A stretch of DNA of 64,000 nucleotides from Reticulitermes lucifugus (Eukaryota > Arthropoda > Insecta > Blattodea > Rhinotermitidae). The stretch spans positions 10,203 to 74,202 of the forward strand of contig JAKCWW010000800.1 in assembly GCA_026260175.1 (NCBI GenBank). Direction: 5' to 3'. A program made the position numbers and the translations under genes. Position 1 is the stretch's first letter, and each line of letters opens with the position of its first letter. Under the pieces are notes generated by a model. That model was not told the origin of the DNA. It did no database searches and was given only the letters and a program-made list of their open reading frames with translations. This document shows, one piece after another, positions 46,900-57,844 of the stretch.

Positions 46900-47135
46900 T
46901 ACTGTGTTCCGGACTGTGACTGTGTAGTCTTGTCGGAGTGTACTGACACTGCAGAGAAATCTGCTGCTTCCTTCATCAGGGAATCCCAGCTAACGATCAA
47001 GATGGCAGCAACAAGTTCCTCTCCGTCACATCCCAGAAGATATTAATTTTCACAGTCGCCACCATGAGGTCCTCGAATCTCACACTCAAGAACTGTTAAG
47101 ATTAAAGTCTTCTGGGATGTAACTTTGCGTCTTCT
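46900..47135. repeat. Cluster of inverted hammerhead-type repeat ends
   Basis: Left unit reads on the minus strand (TTCCCTGATGAAGGAAGCAG...TGCAGTGTCAGTAC, eroded box and stem). The next unit reads on the plus strand (CAAGATGGCAGCAACAAG then TTCCTCTCCGTCACATCCCAG). A third, inverted again, begins at 47096 (TTAAGATTAAAGTCTTCTGGGATGT). The two CATCCCAGAAGA/TCTTCTGGGATG ends mirror each other about 75 bp apart. A fourth trace, ATATCCCAGAAGG, is at 47303. Confidence 0.5.
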
Positions 47136-47139
47136 TGTA

Positions 47140-47385
47140 CCTCGTTAGCAGCTACTCGGATAAAATGTTACATAGGACTAAGTAACTAATTAATACGATG
47201 AGAAATTTCTTGAAATCGTGAAACAACGACTCAGTACACTAATTAATTAACACAATGGAGATGATTCCACATTGTTAAGTCAACAGTTGTTCAGCTTGTC
47301 AACATATCCCAGAAGGTCATGGAACCCGAATTGTTAAGACTATGCTCAGAAAAACACACAGTTAGTCCTTATTCTGAGCAAAATA
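47140..47385. other. No gene seen
   Basis: Apart from the stray CATATCCCAGAAGGTCATGG this spacer holds nothing recognisable. Confidence 0.45.
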
Positions 47386-47389
47386 AATT

Positions 47390-47700
47390 TACTTCAAACC
47401 TTCCCATCTTACTTCTATAAAGTTCATTTTAATATTATCATCAAATGTACTCCTAAGCCTTCCAAAAAATCTCCTTGTCTTATGTCTTCTTAAAAACTTT
47501 ATAAACATCTCTTATTTCACACACGTGCTACATGTCCCACTTATTTTATACTCATTGTTTTTATTATAGCTATAATACGTAACAATGAATAGAAATTATG
47601 AATCACGTTATGTAAATTTTCCAGAGACATGCTACTTCCTTAATCTTACGCCCAAATATTCTCAGCAGTCTGTTCTCAAACACCTTTAGCTTGTAGAAAG
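47390..47700 (-). pseudogene. Non-LTR retrotransposon, RT C-terminal relic
   Basis: Minus strand, in shifting frames with stops: VFENRLLRIFGRKIKEVACL; ENLHNVIHNFYSLLRIIA; MSIK-stop-VGHVARV; then FFGRLRSTFDDNIKMNFIEV and RWEGL. The order is that of the 25.8-kb copy followed by that of the 36.1-kb copy, so one element type links all of them. There is no open frame, and the copy is truncated at both ends. Confidence 0.75.
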
Positions 47701-47704
47701 GCTA

Positions 47705-48058
47705 CGGAAAGATCAAAGATTATGAACCATGTTGAATATGATTATCATAATAAGACAGCGAAGCTCCTGTTAACTTTCTGTAGGCGGTGACAAATATTCG
47801 TTATTACTTGCAGCCATCTGCATCACAAATATTTACAGAGCGCCAAGCGCTCCAGCTTTATCAATCCGCACTTTCTTTGCTCTGTTGACGCTATATTTCG
47901 CCCAGAACGTCGGATATCTTTCTCCTCCATTCACGTTATGTATCGAAACGGTGCGATCATACTGTACACATCCACGTAGATAAACTTTTGAATTAACAAT
48001 AGTGGTGGAAATCAATAGCTTAAGTCTTTGTCAGTTCGTTTTTCCTTTCAAACGACGA
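47705..48058. other. No gene seen
   Basis: The 60-codon minus frame at 47833-48015 ends in short alanine-rich codons and is not recognised. Confidence 0.5.
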
Positions 48059-48060
48059 TG

Positions 48061-48940
48061 CGAAAGTTGCCAAGAAAGTACTGCAACACAGTTTTATTGC
48101 TAGTAATTTATCATATCATTCTTTGGACATATTCATAGGATAACTAGATGGATGTACTACATACCGAATTTTTCTGCACGATCTCCATCAAGTTCAACAG
48201 CCTTGTACCAGTTTGAATGTTGTACTTGCAGCCACTTCTTCACTTGTTCAATAACCTCGCAATCACTCCCAAAACGTTTCCGACGGATGACAACTTTGAG
48301 GGCTTAAAAGAGGTAGAAATCTAGGATGCAAGATCTGAGCTGTATGGTGGGCGGGGACGAACAGTCTATCCGAGTTTTGCGATTGATTCCTGTGCTTCAA
48401 ATTTGTGTGTGGTCGCGCATTGTCGTGCTGAAGGAGGATTTCGGCAACATTTTTGTGAGGACAAACTCCCCCGAAACGCTTTTGCAATGTTTTAAGAGTT
48501 TGATTGTACACGTTTGACTTAATGTTTTGACAATGTGGCATAATATTTACCAACATCACTCCCTATGCATCCCAAAATACAGTGGCCAGAGCGACGCGCA
48601 TCACTGCGCTCCAATTGGCCTTTCTCAGAACCAGTAATTCGTGAAGCCCAACGACTAACAGTGCTTTTATCAAAAGCATTGACCCGCAGACATTTTTATG
48701 CGCTTGTGAATGTTCATCGCTGATTCATTCCTTGCCACAAGAAATTCAGTAGCGGACTGTTGTTTAAAACGCACATCGCCATACCACGCCATTTTGACGA
48801 CACCCAGCGGATACGCGAGAAAACGTATTGCTCTGCGGCACTGCAGTATTCAGAATTAACCACAGAAAAAAATTCAGACACTTCCTCTAGACCTTTACTG
48901 AAATACAGAACGTGATACCAGACGTTTTGGGCAAACCTCG
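48061..48940 (-). mobile_element. mariner element with internal deletion
   Basis: The right end on the minus strand starts CGAGGTTTGCCCAAAACGTC (48940 leftward), next to TA (48941-48942). The other end, ACTTTCTTGGCAACTTTCG (ending at 48061), is its diverged mirror and is followed by CA, a mutated TA. Total length is about 880 bp against roughly 1.3 kb for intact mariners. The transposase remnant fills the middle. Confidence 0.8.
48157..48792 (-). pseudogene. mariner transposase pseudogene
   Basis: DD34D-type transposase, which cuts and pastes DNA at TA. From the ATG at 48792, RFKQQSATEFLVARNESAMN and later KSTVSRWASRITGSEKGQLE (after one frame loss near 48710) form the N-terminal helix-turn-helix region. 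SDARRSG then jumps directly to TVFWDA, so about 400 bases, including the first catalytic Asp, are deleted. The second Asp is present in LLQHDNARPH. The third region, DFYLF, lies in another frame after a frameshift. The C terminus RRKRFGSDCEVIEQVKKWLQ and NWYKAVELDGDRAEK ends at the stop at 48157-48159. It cannot make an active enzyme. Confidence 0.85.
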
Positions 48941-48944
48941 TAAA

Positions 48945-50920
48945 TACGCTTGGCGAAGTTTAACTCAGGTCAACATTTCTTTCTTCTTTGACAATTTGGG
49001 CTTCATATTTTAATTGAAGAGAACCATACTGAAAAAACAGTAAGTTTGTTGTCTTATCTGATGTGAAGCCGTGTTATTTGGGGGATGTGTACCGAATTTT
49101 GCATCAACTTACGGCCTCGCCTTTCAATATAGAAAAGGCCAAGCCACAAGCCAAATATCTGTAGTGATATATGGAAGGTAGGTCAGGTGGGCGAACATCT
49201 GGCCCCGTGGGCCTGATTCGACCCGACGACAATTCAGCGCATATTCGAAATTTGTTTTTCCGAACACACTTCATATCACGAACAAAATATAGTTGTACAC
49301 TTGAATTAATATGAAAAAAGACATTTGAATTATATTTCACTTCGTTAAGTTTAAATCTTTTAAAATCATATTACTATATATGTATAAATACCTACGTGCA
49401 TGTAAAATAAGATACACGAGCTGAGTGTTTAAAATTTTACATCGATACTGATGTGTGTTCAGTACATTTTACCCTAACAGATGGTATGGACGACCAGCCA
49501 CAATAATTACCCACCCCTGTTTGCAGTCGAATAAGTTGGGGGCGCACAAAACTGACCTACAGTTCAAGTAAAATGACTGAGACTTCAGTTAAAACAGGCA
49601 GCTTCCTATCTAGATTCAAGAACGGCATCTCCTGAATACAAATTTGGAGCGTTGCCTCTACACCGAGCTCTTTGTACATCCGGAACACGGAAGTATAGGT
49701 TAACGATCAGAACCACGAATCCCTATTTATGTTTATCTACGTCAGTATCTCAGATTACAAACATCGTCGAATAGCAGGACTGATGAATGGTAAATAAAAA
49801 TAATTTGGAATGAAGCAGTAAAGGCGTAACTGAGGTGCTATCCCGGAATTCAGCTGAAGGGGCTAACAAAATCACGGAAAACCTCAGTAGTGGTAGATTC
49901 GAAATGGAAACCTCCAAAATATGTCAGAAATGTTTCCGTTTGAGCCAATTTCTACGGCCTTCATATCTTTCCAAATAAGCGTTCCTGAGACACTATTTCA
50001 CTGAATAAGAATGAGACAGACAATGTGTGACACATCTCTGCATAAGTCAGGCGTCACGCCAAAAATTACTTTTTGAATCACAATTTACAACTTCCTACGT
50101 TTCCCTACACAAATGTTGTCTCTTTCTAAGCTGGATAACTGCAAGTAGCCTATATTGCCATGCTATTTTCTATCTCATTCCGTATATTATCTATCTTCTC
50201 CAGTGTCTGTCCCATTTACAAGGGACTGCCTTTAACGTTACCAACAGCTGCAGTCGGCAGCCTTTACACCAATTATTTCACAGCCGTTAATTTCACAGCA
50301 AAAGCAGTACTCAACTACATATACACGTGCAGGAGCGAATGGAGAAGCCGGCAAGTGCTGCTACCGTCGGCGTGGAAGGATTAGAACTGAAACTTCAAGC
50401 ACAATTTCCCACTCCCTTCCAAACCTATTCTTCCTCAAGTAAGGCTCTTTTCATGCTCCAATGTAAATTTGTTTCTGCGATAATTTAAATTACGGAAGAA
50501 ACAGAGTTACAAAAACACAGTGCATAAGCACGATAGGGTGGACATGGTTCAAGATGTTCGAGGATCCTTACTTCGTGACTATTTGGAATATACAGCACTT
50601 GTACCAATGCAATGCAATCAGCGACGTGCCTTACTCTTCGCCCGAGATTGGGTATTCAATACGACAACTTTATACATGTAATTATATTTCCGCAGACAAG
50701 AAGCAAGTTATCGAAACTGGGAAAATTGTATTTACACCCGTCGCGTCTCAGGATGAATAACACTATTATAAACAGAAAAAAACGATTAGGTCACAAGGCG
50801 ACCAGATCAGAGCAAAAGAAATTAAGAAAACTGAAGATACGAAACGATTTCATGCACAAACGAGTAAACAATCTTTATAGCAACAGTGAAATACCGGTTG
50901 TGATTTTCACTTCGCGGCAT
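48945..50920. other. No gene seen
   Basis: A 78-codon minus frame (49104-49340) and 87-codon plus frame (50027-50290) have no domain. The 144-codon plus frame at 50612-51046 depends on the triplet repeat that follows. Confidence 0.5.
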
Positions 50921-50924
50921 ACTG

Positions 50925-50998
50925 CTACTGCTGCTGCTGCTACTACTAGTACTACTACTACAACTACTGCTGCTGCTGCTGCTGCTGCTGCTCCTGCT
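50925..50998. repeat. (CTG)n/(CTA)n trinucleotide repeat
   Basis: CTACTGCTGCTGCTGCTACTAC, an ACTAGTACTACTACTACAACT middle, then eight CTG units and CTCCTGCTG. In the plus frame it encodes Ala and Thr runs (TATAAAA, AAAAAAAAP), which explains the long open frame around it. Confidence 0.95.
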
Positions 50999-50999
50999 G

Positions 51000-51548
51000 T
51001 TACTTTGACCTTCTTAGAGGGTTCGCTGAGGAAGTCAGGCCGTTAGATGTTTATGGACAGTAGCCGATGCATTCCAATTAAAAACATACTCCGATCAAAT
51101 GCAGTCGTGTCTTATGAGGGCGAGTTAATTCTGGTGTGTTTCATCTGGTTAGAGATGTGTGTAATTTTACTCCAGCCTTAAACTAAACTAAAATCCTAAC
51201 AAATGGCGACCAGTGAAATGTGACGGAGACATGTTTTTGACACGATCTATATGTATTCTCCACAAGCTTCGCCGGAAGATGTGGCACCCCATCCACGCTG
51301 TGAAGGCCAAAGTTTTACTCCTGTGTAACGAACAGTATCTAGAATCTCAAGGAGGATTTGCTCCAAGTAACTAATTAGTTTCAAGTTCAGTGGCATTCAA
51401 ATGCTTACTTAGCAAGTGGGATCAATGGCTTACTGAAATAAGGTAGGCGATACTGTAGATAATCAACCAAAAACCGAGGTTGAACAGGCAGTAAGTATAG
51501 TATTTTATTATGTGCACGCACAACGGATATCACAATGAAACAACTGCA
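51000..51548. other. No gene seen
   Basis: No motif or inverted repeat. Confidence 0.5.
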
Positions 51549-51549
51549 T

Positions 51550-51628
51550 AGAGATCAAACCGAGAATCAGTAGCGAAGCCGGGCGTTAGACCCTGCGTTG
51601 AGCTGTAACTGACGATCATGTTGAGACC
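51550..51628 (-). repeat. tRNA-like element or SINE head
   Basis: Minus strand: GTTACAGCTCAACGCAGGGT (A-box-like), TCTAACGCCCGGCTTC, then TTCTCGGTTTGATCTC (B-box-like GGTTTGATCTC). The spacing of about 40 bases suits a tRNA-derived head. The flanking 3' body is not matched elsewhere in the window. Confidence 0.4.
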
Positions 51629-51629
51629 T

Positions 51630-53155
51630 GATAATTACGTAGCTCTGAAAAAGTATTCAATGAAAATATTAAAAAATATTTTATTTCAGGAAGGTATTTG
51701 TAAGACAGAGACATGGAGTCTATCTCTACCAGAGCTGTGTACAAAAAGATTTAATGAAGAGATTTTTCACATTGATTGCATACGTGACTGTCACGCATTC
51801 TGTGGCATTAAAATGACGTGGCCAAGAAAACAAACAAAGTCACAGGCATCGGAAACACTGTCTGCTGTCCTCCTTAATTTCATGTGTAACTTAATAATAA
51901 TTCAGTATCAATAAAATTAATATTAAAAAGGCACTAATTTTTTTATTCCTTATTTGGCAATTCTTTATTATATTTACGCAAAAGTTACTTTTACAACAGT
52001 TGTCCATATTTAATAACTTTGATGTCAATTATTTTATCCAAACGATTTAAATTGTGTTATTGTAACATAAAGGATTGGATTATTATGGGTTAACCTGTAA
52101 ATGGATTTGATTTTAAGCTTACTTCACTTCTTTAAAAAGTAGACCTATGATGTGTGTAAATGTTCCTATTAAACTTTTAAACCAATTCACAGGCTCTCAA
52201 GAATTGTGTATGAAATTTACGCTGTCGGAGGACATCTGAAACAAAATCTTACTTCTAAGTTTCAAGTAACAGGAACATGGCTGACAAGACTATTTGTTAG
52301 GCAGAAGCGATATAAATGCCAATTACTTTCGGAACATAAAACTTTGTGCAGTAGTATATGTTGCCAAAGGTATGCAAATTTTGTGTAAGTTAATATTTTT
52401 GTAGAATTTGAAATAACAAAAAGGAGGCCGTACAAAGATTCTCCTTGGCTTTCGGATTCATGGCGGAAGTAGTGAACTACTGGATGTAGACATGTGAAAC
52501 TTGGTATGTAGTGTATAATAAGGAAACGGTATTACAGATAGACATACATGTACTGAAACGAAAGATGAGCTTGGATATCTATTCAGTTTTCATAAATATT
52601 AACCCCTTCCCCAAAGTAAAACTACACACGACGCAATGTGCTGGGCTACACTACACGCAGACTCCAATAATCACGAATTAGAAACTCAATGTACATTACA
52701 TAAACTAATGTGTTATTATGAACATTTGCTTTAATCTGTATTAATACCAGTCATTCGTAGTCCCAGTACCCTTTATCAAGTAGGATTGCGTGCAACAGCA
52801 AGTTTGAAGTAAGGCTGTGGGTTGTACAGCTTTTGTCTACTTTGCGACTAGACCCACTTAATGCAGTAATAACGCTACGATGGTATGGTATTAGATAGGC
52901 ACAATAACTGCTGTATTCCAGATGTCCACATGCGCACAGTAGACTCGCCTTCATTATTCGGACCGCTGCTCTGAGCCACAGTTCTATTGTGTTTTGCTTC
53001 TACCGGTTGTCAGCCAAATTAATATCCTCTCCGTTAACGCAACAGCAAACATCGTGCTTATACAAAATGTTACGTTACATTTACGATGCAGTAATCTGGA
53101 ATGCTGACCTCTTCCAAGAAGAACAAGATAGGCAATGTACTATAAAGTAATATTG
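51630..53155. other. No gene seen
   Basis: The 98-codon plus frame (51618-51914) is Lys- and Leu-rich with no domain. The segment 51900-52200 is strongly AT-rich. Confidence 0.5.
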
Positions 53156-53159
53156 TGGA

Positions 53160-53482
53160 GCGTTCGCATAATGTTTATACCTCGTCGGCTATCCTAACAG
53201 CCTGATACCATTTCACTCGAAGAGAGCGCTTTTGTGGCTATTTTATGTCGCCGGCAACAATAAACCGTGTTTTGGTCTTCATGTAAAGTTCGCAATATTT
53301 TTGTTCGACTGTAACAAAAGTTCGAGTTTCTCGACGGGTTTTAATGAAAGGCTCCAAAATAAAATTTCAGGAAAATCCGTCCAGTGGGAGCCAAGGTGAC
53401 ACACGCGGACAGACAGACAGAGATGAAGAAGGCAATAGGCGCTTTTCGCGATTACGCAAACACGCCTAAAATAAATATAAAG
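53160..53482 (+). repeat. Dispersed repeat F, long copy 3
   Basis: Begins with CCTGATACCATTTCACTCG, AAGAGAGCGCTTTTGTGGC, GCCGGCAACAATAAACC and TCTTCATGTAAAGTTCGC. It continues through TTCTCGACGGGTTTTAATG and GGAAAATCCGTCCAGTGGGA to ACACGCGGACAGACAGACAG and CTTTTCGCGATTACGC. The first 100 bases are shared only with the 54.75-kb copy, which shows that the repeat is at least 320 bp long. Confidence 0.75.
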
Positions 53483-53484
53483 CA

Positions 53485-54742
53485 AACAGAACAACGTGGC
53501 TTCCTATCACATCCTTTCCAGTCCATTGCTCACATATCAGCCTATCATTTGACGACACACGTATAAGCATAGCTACTGAAATATCGTTTAATAAACCAAG
53601 AGTAAATAGACTGCATAAAAATCATTTTTACAAATCTTTATGTCATTCATAAAATTTTGCTTCCCGGTAAGAATCACATTAAATAATTTCTAGTTATGTA
53701 ACTGGGTTGGTTTTATATCAGCAAGTATTTCATTGCGACAATATGCTTACATACATAATATCCATAAAGATACGTTTTCAGTGGAACTAATTTGTTCACT
53801 ACGGTCCATTAACAGTTCATATAACCTGAACCTAAGCAAACATGCACAGAGAACTAATCAGACGACTTGATGTAACAAGGGGTAACAACATAAAATCCAG
53901 TTCCCGATGACAGTGACGAAGAGGTTCCCCATCGTATGTCTGGCAAAACAAAAAGCTAGAACAGAGACAGAAGGGTCCACTTGGCTTACCCAATTAAAGC
54001 AATCGACCAAGAGGAACAGAAAATTCAATTACCATGCTGATTGTATAACTCGGCACTGGAGCGGTAAACTGAGTGACCATTGTTGGCTTATGAAGCCCAT
54101 GACCAGAAGGAAACAGCACTGGAGCCATTCAGACCAGCCAGACATAACAGTAATTGCCTTAACTAACCTACCTAGTTAGCGTTCTACATTCGGGAATGTC
54201 GTCTTACAAAATTAATTAGTGACACGTCTACTTTCAACCACTCATATTGCTAGTCTTTGATTTATGTCGGTTTTATTACATAACTGAACTGGTTATTTAA
54301 TTATATATAGAGACTAGGCCAAGATTTTAGCGATAAGATGATTACCACGTTTATAATCGGGATTCGATTACTGGCGTGGAAGGAGATTTTCTTCGCATTT
54401 CAAACGAACGGACAACGTCCTCCCAACTCACATTACAGGTCAATAATGAAACAGCTACTGTCACTGAAAACCACAAAATATTCATGAGGCGAAAAGTACA
54501 TGTGTTTTTTAAAACTGTGGTAACCGGATCAATGATATCGAAGTGAATGGTTCGTGTACTTTAGCATCACAGAATGAAGGCAAAACATCATTCAATTTAA
54601 TCGATCAGGGTGTGTGAATCTTGAGCTAATATACAGGTTTATTATATTTTCATTTTCTCGCTAATGACTGAGAATTATCAATTAGAATCAATCACGGCAT
54701 ATTAGACAACCAAGTAATATATGGCTTATGAATTATAATTAA
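53485..54742. other. No gene seen
   Basis: Spacer between two co-oriented copies of repeat F. The 90-codon plus frame at 53907-54179 is not recognised. Confidence 0.5.
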
Positions 54743-54747
54743 ATGGT

Positions 54748-55060
54748 CACCTGCTCGGATACCATTTCACACGAAGAGAGGGCGTTTAGGGCGATTTAAT
54801 GTATCCAGCAACAATAAAACATACTTATGTCTTCATGTAAAGTGCCCGATTTTTGGCCCGTTTTTAAACAAATTTGGATTTTCTCGACAGATTTTCATAA
54901 CTGTTACCAACATCAAATTTCATGGAAATCTGTCCGGTGCGAGCCGCGCTGATACATGCGAACACACGGACAGACAACACACAAAGGGACGGGCGGGCAT
55001 TAAGAACCCAATAGGGGCTTTTCACGACTATGCGAACAAGCTTAATATTCAGTTCCAAAC
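54748..55060 (+). repeat. Dispersed repeat F, long copy 4
   Basis: GGATACCATTTCACACGAAG, AGGGCGATTTAATGTATCC, CTTCATGTAAAGTGCCCG, ATTTTCTCGACAGATTTTCA, AAATTTCATGGAAATCTGTC, CGGACAGACAACACAC and GCTTTTCACGACTATGCG. It is the best preserved copy in the central part. Confidence 0.75.
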
Positions 55061-55064
55061 CTAC

Positions 55065-56215
55065 AATCAGTCTCCATTATAAAGATACATCAGTTAATAT
55101 TCTTTACGCACATAATCATTACTCATTTATAGAATCGTCACAAACATATATTCCTACATACACTACATGGGCTAGACGCAGAATTTTTAAATGTTACAGC
55201 AGGTGGTACACATAGTTACCGCAGGGCTTTAAGTGATTCATGGCAATGCCGTTACAGTACATACAGCATGTATTAACATCAGTGTCGTCAAATAACGACC
55301 ACAGCAACTTGTTCAAAATGTTTGCTGAAGTGCTTGTTTGATTGTTCTAATCATTCCATCTAATTTTAAAATCATTACACATTCTCAGTATTATAACAGC
55401 TAAACTCCGACCACGTGTATTGAAAGACAATAAACGTTTTTACTTGACTAGTTCTATAACTACAGATAATATTACTGGAATGGTGGTAGGAATTCCATCA
55501 TTGATGTCACTACTAATGCAACAATATTATGGGTTTCTTTGTATTTCTGGTGGGTCCACACTATTTACATTGAGTATCACTATTACACTGCTACATAGGC
55601 ACTGAACTCTTGCAGTGTTAGCGGTTAAGTCCTGTGCATATCCGCTTATCTTACGGACATTACTCTTCACATCGTTAGCTTATTATATCTAATGTTGGTA
55701 TTTTTCACGAAATTTCTTTCTTAAGGCAAGAATTACGCTCGTGGCTAAATTACCCGTATGTTTTGTCGATTGACTTTATGCTCCAAATTCAATAGTAATA
55801 TTGAAAGCCGCAAGAATTATCCCTTCAGTTTTCAAGTTTTCAACGACATTCATTCCAATGAATTATCTATAATTGCATACTCTTTATACTGATGTAAACT
55901 TCATATCTCCACAAAATTCAAGTAAAGTGAAAATGTTTTAATAAACGGTTATATAAAGAGTACCGTGAGGCATGTAACAGAGACAACCGAAGAAACATGT
56001 AAAACGTCAGCAGTCATAAGCTGAAACAGTTGGCGCAAGAACTACATGCGAGCTGCGAGGTGAGCAATAGAATATCGAAACGCCAAAGCGTGTTAGCTGA
56101 TTTTATTTAATTCATCCTACAAATATACATGACACAACAAAAGTAAACAAATTAAGTAAACAAAGTAAACAACGAAAACAATATTATTAAAACGATCAAC
56201 TTAAAAAAAGACATC
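55065..56215. other. No gene seen
   Basis: AT-rich spacer. A 61-codon plus frame at 55420-55605 is hydrophobic and not recognised. Confidence 0.5.
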
Positions 56216-56217
56216 TT

Positions 56218-56478
56218 CTAAGAAGCCTCACAACGGAAAATAAGTACTTCATGTAAATCATAAAGGCATGAATTACAGGAAGGTGAGAATACTGGTAGTC
56301 GAAAGTATGCAGTCTGTGACGTTACACGATTGTCATAACTAAAGGTCGAAAATTGTTTTAAAAATCTGGTAGCGGCAGAAATATTTGCAGCGCCAGGAAA
56401 AGTTGTATTACATTTTTTGGCACAACTTGTATCTGTCGCCTCTGAAGGACACGTGAGATTTAATGTCCCTGCTGCCAT
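56218..56478 (-). CDS. Open frame of 86 codons, unknown
   Basis: Complete ATG-to-TAG frame beginning MAAGTLNLTCPSEATDTSCA, with ten or so Cys residues spread over 86 residues and balanced codons. There is no signal peptide, no recognised domain and no splice signals. A plus-strand frame covers part of it. It may be chance, and is listed because the composition is less biased than most frames here. Confidence 0.15.
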   Translation of the reverse strand: MAAGTLNLTCPSEATDTSCAKKCNTTFPGAANISAATRFLKQFSTFSYDNRVTSQTAYFRLPVFSPSCNSCLYDLHEVLIFRCEAS

Positions 56479-56479
56479 A

Positions 56480-56915
56480 CCGTTTGTCCCAATATCCGCA
56501 GATAAAATATAAGAGAATGCAAAGAATCGATCTCAAAAGAGGGATTAAATATTACTACTCGATAATTATGTTCATCTTATTTCCTCATTTCCTTTGTGCC
56601 AAGAGTGACCGAGAGAGATTTCCAGAACTACAAAAGCCAATTCCCGAATGCAGAGTGGAAAATCAAACAACAGGTAAAGATTTTCGGTCGCCAGTAGCAA
56701 CCGAGCGGCCGCATTTTACGCTCCCCGTCATGATACGCTACATACAGATCTTCTAGTGGAATTGATGTTGTACTTTTGAACTACAGATATGCAGCCAGTG
56801 GGGAGAGCAGGCGAGCAGCATTCATTGAAAGGGGAAGGAGAATGTCTGGTACTAATTAATTATACGTTCTCTCCACACACGCTTTGGCAGGCACAAAGAG
56901 AGAGTAGACCTATAG
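56480..56915. other. No gene seen
   Basis: Plus frames of 97 and 61 codons without motifs. Confidence 0.45.
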
Positions 56916-56921
56916 CTCTAC

Positions 56922-57065
56922 ACATTCTTAAACTCGGTGCTAGACGGGGGTGGGTGGTTAACGTCACGCCCTGACCGCTTTAACCCCGGAAGAAAGTCCC
57001 AGTACCCACTGTACAGAAGGATGGGTGGACCCCAGATCCGGTCTGCACGGGTGTGGAGAAGTCTT
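56922..57065 (-). repeat. SINE family A body fragment
   Basis: Minus strand: TGCAGACCGGATCTGGGGTC, TTCTTCCGGGGTTAAAGCGG, TCAGGGCGTGACGTTAACCA, CCCACCCCCGTCTAGCACCG. The frame gives LKRSGRDVNHPPPSSTEF, homologous to VKRPWRDADHSPLYSGEV of the 27.8-kb copy. The tRNA head is absent. Confidence 0.7.
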
Positions 57066-57139
57066 TTAACAAAAACGCGCACAAATAAATATTTAAAAGA
57101 CGCCAAAAATATATAAAGAAACAACAAATGAAAGTTCGC

Positions 57140-57248
57140 TGTTCTGTGGCGCAACAGGGCAACTCGGGCCCAGGCCGGCTCGTTGTTGAAGTTTCTAGGT
57201 CACACAAACCTCTGAAGGGTGGTCAGCTCGTAGCAGAGGCTATGAGAG
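57140..57248 (+). repeat. Dispersed repeat E, copy 2
   Basis: CAACTCGGGCCCAGGCCGGC, TCGTTGTTGAAGTTTCTAGG, CACACAAACCTCTGAAGGGT and GGTCAGCTCGTAGCAGAG align with 30.57-30.68 kb. It begins with an A-box-like TGGCGCAACAGGG, so a pol III origin is possible but unproven. Confidence 0.6.
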
Positions 57249-57249
57249 T

Positions 57250-57595
57250 ATTAACACCAAAATAAAAATTATTAATCTTAAAAGGAACACTGTGTATTGA
57301 TGTCGACTGCACTCATTCCGCACATGACAAGAAGCAGTTATGAGTTTGAAGATTTCAGTTTTCTAGAATTAAGGTCACTTTTGTGGGTAGCTACTGACCT
57401 ACGTTTTGGAGAAATCTACTTTCTCCACATTCTACCCTCAAGATAGAACGTCAAATCTCGCACAGTGATGAATTCTTATGAGAAAAGTGATAACATTTCC
57501 TGTTCCAAACACGAGGTGTTACTTGATTAATTGGGTGAACGTCACATTCTTCACATAATTGCTGATTGCAGAGATATAATTATTTATTTCAGTGT
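57250..57595. other. No gene seen
   Basis: Spacer, no structure noticed. Confidence 0.5.
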
Positions 57596-57599
57596 TACA

Positions 57600-57838
57600 C
57601 AGGGACGCAGCTGTTGGGGGCGATTGGTGCGGCCACATCGGGTGACAGTCCAAGGGGCGGCAAAATGAATATTATAAATTAAAAAATTATTTTCTGCCGT
57701 CAACACAGTTTAAATTATTGAGTCAAATAAAGGGAAATTCGAAACGTAATTGTGATTCATTTAAATTTCATAATTTCTCTAGTGGGCGGCCATTGTGATT
57801 ACTTGCCCCGGGTGCCAAAAAGCCTAGTTACACCACTG
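57600..57838. mobile_element. hAT-type MITE, copy 2
   Basis: Ends CAGGGACGCAGCTG (57600) and CTAGTTACACCACTG (to 57838) are imperfect mirrors of the CAGNGGCGTARCT type found in hAT MITEs. Subterminal GGCCACATCGGGTGACAG and TTGCCCCGGGTGCC are GC-rich while the middle is AT-rich. Flanks GTGTTACA and ACGTTAGA are compatible with a diverged 8-bp target duplication. It aligns with 45272-45525 in complement and has no coding capacity. Confidence 0.7.
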
Positions 57839-57844
57839 ACGTTA

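Noticed and set aside
50612-51046. 144-codon frame with Ala/Thr runs
   Set aside because: Openness comes from the CTG/CTA triplet array; the upstream part has no domain.
51618-51914. 98-codon plus frame
   Set aside because: Lys/Leu-rich with no domain and embedded in AT-rich spacer; likely chance.
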